Positions 5,029-6,466 of a DNA stretch of 6,466 nucleotides are shown here, one piece after another (the first letter of the stretch is position 1; each line of letters starts with the position of its first letter). This stretch comes from Terriglobia bacterium. GTDB lineage: Bacteria > Acidobacteriota > Terriglobia > UBA7540. The notes below the pieces were generated by a model that saw nothing but the letters and a program-made list of their open reading frames with translations, was not told the DNA's origin and did no database searches. The stretch covers positions 1 to 6,466 of the forward strand of contig JASHTO010000192.1 in the NCBI GenBank assembly GCA_030040515.1, written 5' to 3'. Both the position numbers and the translations under genes were made by a program.

Positions 5029-5095
5029 GTGCGTTCTGTGAGCCGGACTTCGACGAGACAAGGGTAGTCAAGCACAACCATCAGGAGAGGGCAAC

Positions 5096-5956
5096 ATGAA
5101 ACGCCGGGACTTCCTGAAAACTACCGCCATGGGCGCGGCATGGATGGGCACGGATTTGTTTGCTCGCTTGGTGCCCGCCTCGACGATGCGCTTCAGCGCC
5201 ACGGACACCATCGTGCTGGGCAAGACCGGAATCAAGACCAGCCGCTTGGCGTGCGGCACTGGGACCATTGGATACAACCATCATTCCAATCAGACCGCCC
5301 TTGGCCTGAAGGGGTTGGGGGACCTGCTCTGGCGCGGGTACGACAACGGCCTGCGATTCTTCGACACTGCGGATTCCTACGGCTCGCACCCGCACGTGGC
5401 CGAGGCGCTGAAGCACGTTCCGCGCGAAAAAGTGACCATCCTGACCAAGTCCGGAGCGCGCGAGCCCGATAAAATGCGCGCCGACGTCGAGCGCTTCCGC
5501 CAGGAATTGAACACCGATTACATCGATATCCTGTTGATGCACGGCGTGACGGAGGAAAATTGGACCGAACGCTTCCGGCCCACCATGGACGTGCTCTCCG
5601 AGCTGAAGGAGAAGGGCGTCATCCGCGCGCACGGCTGCTCCTGTCACAAGCTGGAGGCTCTGCAACTGGCCGCCAAATCTTCCTGGGTGGAAATCATGCT
5701 CTCGCGCATCAATCCCATCGGCTCGCACATGGACGCCGACCCCGATACCGTCAAAGCCGTTCTTGCCGAAGGACGCGCCAGCGGGAAGGGAATCATCGGC
5801 ATGAAGATTCTAGGCCAGGGCGATATGCGCACCCGCCAGGATGAGGCGCTGCACTTCGCTCTGAACCTGGGAATCCTCGACGCTATGACCATCGGCGCCG
5901 AGAGCGCCAACGAACAATCCGATTTGATCAGCCGAATTGCCCGAGTGAATGCGTGA
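5096..5956 (+). CDS. Tat-targeted aldo/keto reductase
   Basis: This 286-aa protein is an NAD(P)H-dependent aldo/keto reductase-fold protein with an N-terminal twin-arginine signal (KRRDFLKTTAMG, residues 2-13), so it is predicted to be exported folded. The catalytic tetrad of the superfamily can be placed: Asp90 and Tyr95 in RFFDTADSYG, Lys118 in ILTKSG, and His149 in LLMHGV. LGKTGIKTSRLACGTGTIG (41-59) is the typical first strand. The C-terminal GMKILGQGD (235-243) and IGAESANEQSDLI (266-278) match the cofactor-binding end. The length is slightly short for the family, with compact loops. AGGAG (5083-5087) lies 8 bases before ATG 5096, and the Tat motif begins immediately, so this start is firm. 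The promoter at 5000-5028 fits a single-gene unit. The substrate is unknown. Many acidobacterial and planctomycete genomes carry such Tat-tagged reductases (general knowledge, not checked here). Confidence 0.9.
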   Translation: MKRRDFLKTTAMGAAWMGTDLFARLVPASTMRFSATDTIVLGKTGIKTSRLACGTGTIGYNHHSNQTALGLKGLGDLLWRGYDNGLRFFDTADSYGSHPHVAEALKHVPREKVTILTKSGAREPDKMRADVERFRQELNTDYIDILLMHGVTEENWTERFRPTMDVLSELKEKGVIRAHGCSCHKLEALQLAAKSSWVEIMLSRINPIGSHMDADPDTVKAVLAEGRASGKGIIGMKILGQGDMRTRQDEALHFALNLGILDAMTIGAESANEQSDLISRIARVNA

Positions 5957-5958
5957 GA

Positions 5959-5990
5959 GCCACTTGTACCCCCTGGTGAGGGTTGGTGGC
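5959..5990 (+). other. Hairpin just after the aldo/keto reductase
   Basis: GCCAC (5959-5963) pairs with GTGGC (5986-5990), and inside it CCCT (5971-5974) pairs with AGGG (5979-5982) around GGTG. It begins 2 bases after the stop codon and may stabilise or end the mRNA. No T-run follows. The rest of the gap to 6149 shows only another short hairpin, GGCAC/GTGTC (5988-5992 and 5996-6000). Confidence 0.35.
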
Positions 5991-6149
5991 ACTTCGTGTC
6001 AGGGGCGAAAGCGCTGGCGATACGGCTTGCGCTCGGCTCAAATCCGGACAACCCGTCTGCGAAAATTCCACATCCTAACTTCTATCTGCTGGGCATGTGC
6101 GACCCCGTCAAACACGAGTGCCGGGCCGAACTGTAGTATCCTTTCAGTT

Positions 6150-6466
6150 ATGCCAGCCCCGGAAGGAATAGCGGAGAAAGTGAAGCCTCCTGCCTCGCAG
6201 CATCAAGTGCTGCTGGAAGTTACCGAATCGATTGCCACGCACCGTGGCCTTCCCGCCCTATTTCACAACCTCAAGGAGCGCTTGCCGCGATTGGTGAAAT
6301 TCGACACACTTTGGCTGGTTCTGCACGAGCCCGAGCGAAACGTCATGCGCGTGCACATTGTCGAGACCCCTTCGCGTGCCTACGTGGATTTTGTCGAGCG
6401 GCCCATCGAAGACGCACCCAGCGGCTGGGTATGGGAACATCAGCAGGCGCTGGTGATTCCCGATCT
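6150..6466 (+). CDS. GAF-domain protein, probably a sigma-54-dependent regulator (partial, 3' end cut)
   Basis: The frame is open from ATG 6150 to the window edge: 105 whole codons with no stop. The sequence reads as an FhlA-type GAF domain: HQVLLEVTESIATHRGLPAL (18-37), LPRLVKFDTLWLVLHEPE (45-62), MRVHIVE (66-72), and SGWVWEHQQALVIPD (91-105). This block usually opens a sigma-54 activator with AAA+ and Fis-type helix-turn-helix domains further on, which would lie outside the window; a histidine kinase is also possible. GAF domains bind small ligands and switch the protein on. No Shine-Dalgarno site precedes 6150. Instead TAGTAT (6134-6139) ends 10 bases upstream, as for a leaderless mRNA. 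An in-frame GTG at 6180 with GGAG only 3 bases upstream is a poorer choice. The role is inferred from one domain only. Confidence 0.75.
   Translation, partial: MPAPEGIAEKVKPPASQHQVLLEVTESIATHRGLPALFHNLKERLPRLVKFDTLWLVLHEPERNVMRVHIVETPSRAYVDFVERPIEDAPSGWVWEHQQALVIPD

Larger units (their letters stand above)
4654..5095. other. Divergent intergenic region between the antitoxin and the aldo/keto reductase
   Basis: There is no supported gene in these 442 bases. The open frames that cross it lack ribosome binding sites and family motifs. In order it holds a CCCC-ACAC-GGGG palindrome (4672-4683), a G-rich purine tract (4718-4743), overlapping palindromes (4821-4844), and a promoter-like pair (5000-5028) for the rightward gene. 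The stretch 4850-4995 shows nothing I can name. Confidence 0.55.

Noticed and set aside
5979..6056. tRNA-like region of about 77 bases after the aldo/keto reductase
   Set aside because: Six of seven acceptor pairs and a CTCAAAT loop with a partial stem are present, but there is no acceptable D-arm or anticodon arm and the T-loop lacks its first T. Likely chance, or too decayed to call.

Overview
The window looks like a piece of a high-GC (upper 50s % by eye) soil-type bacterial chromosome, most plausibly an acidobacterium or a close relative. This is an inference from the gene mix: Tat-exported enzymes, a DUF899 protein, a toxin-antitoxin remnant and a GAF-type sigma-54 regulator. The many short GC-rich palindromic repeats between genes point the same way. 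I see no rRNA, intact tRNA, CRISPR array, transposase or phage gene.

Layout. Positions 1-281 are a leader without a supported gene. A DUF899 thioredoxin-like protein follows (282-1055, +). Next come four palindromes in a row (1086-1190) and a small helical protein (1244-1432, +). Positions 1433-1633 hold decayed tRNA-like T-arm sequences and a weak hairpin followed by a T-run. Two minus-strand metabolic genes come next: a hexulose-6-phosphate synthase-like decarboxylase/aldolase-fold protein (1634-2311) and, upstream of it in transcription order, a Tat-targeted mannonate/galactonate dehydratase-like enolase-superfamily protein (2655-3986). The 343 bases between them carry a striking pair of 33-bp inverted repeats, each itself a hairpin. 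Further right on the minus strand is a toxin-antitoxin module: an apparently intact 65-aa antitoxin (4456-4653) overlapping a MazF/PemK toxin gene that carries two frameshifts (4154-4478). A 442-base divergent intergenic region has a G-rich purine tract, overlapping palindromes and a good sigma-70-type promoter. That promoter leads into a Tat-targeted aldo/keto reductase (5096-5956, +). The window ends inside a GAF-domain protein that is probably an FhlA/NtrC-type sigma-54 activator (6150 to end, +).

How the genes relate. The dehydratase-like and HPS-like genes may belong to one sugar-acid or sugar-phosphate pathway, since they run in the same direction. The long gap with its hairpins means they are not tightly coupled, and the dehydratase is predicted to be exported while the HPS-like protein is cytoplasmic. 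The toxin-antitoxin pair is a decaying selfish or stress module. The remaining genes look like independent transcription units. I found no clear new multi-gene system. The most unusual signals are the nested inverted repeat at 2506-2647, the palindrome cluster at 1086-1190 and the doubly frameshifted toxin beside an intact antitoxin.
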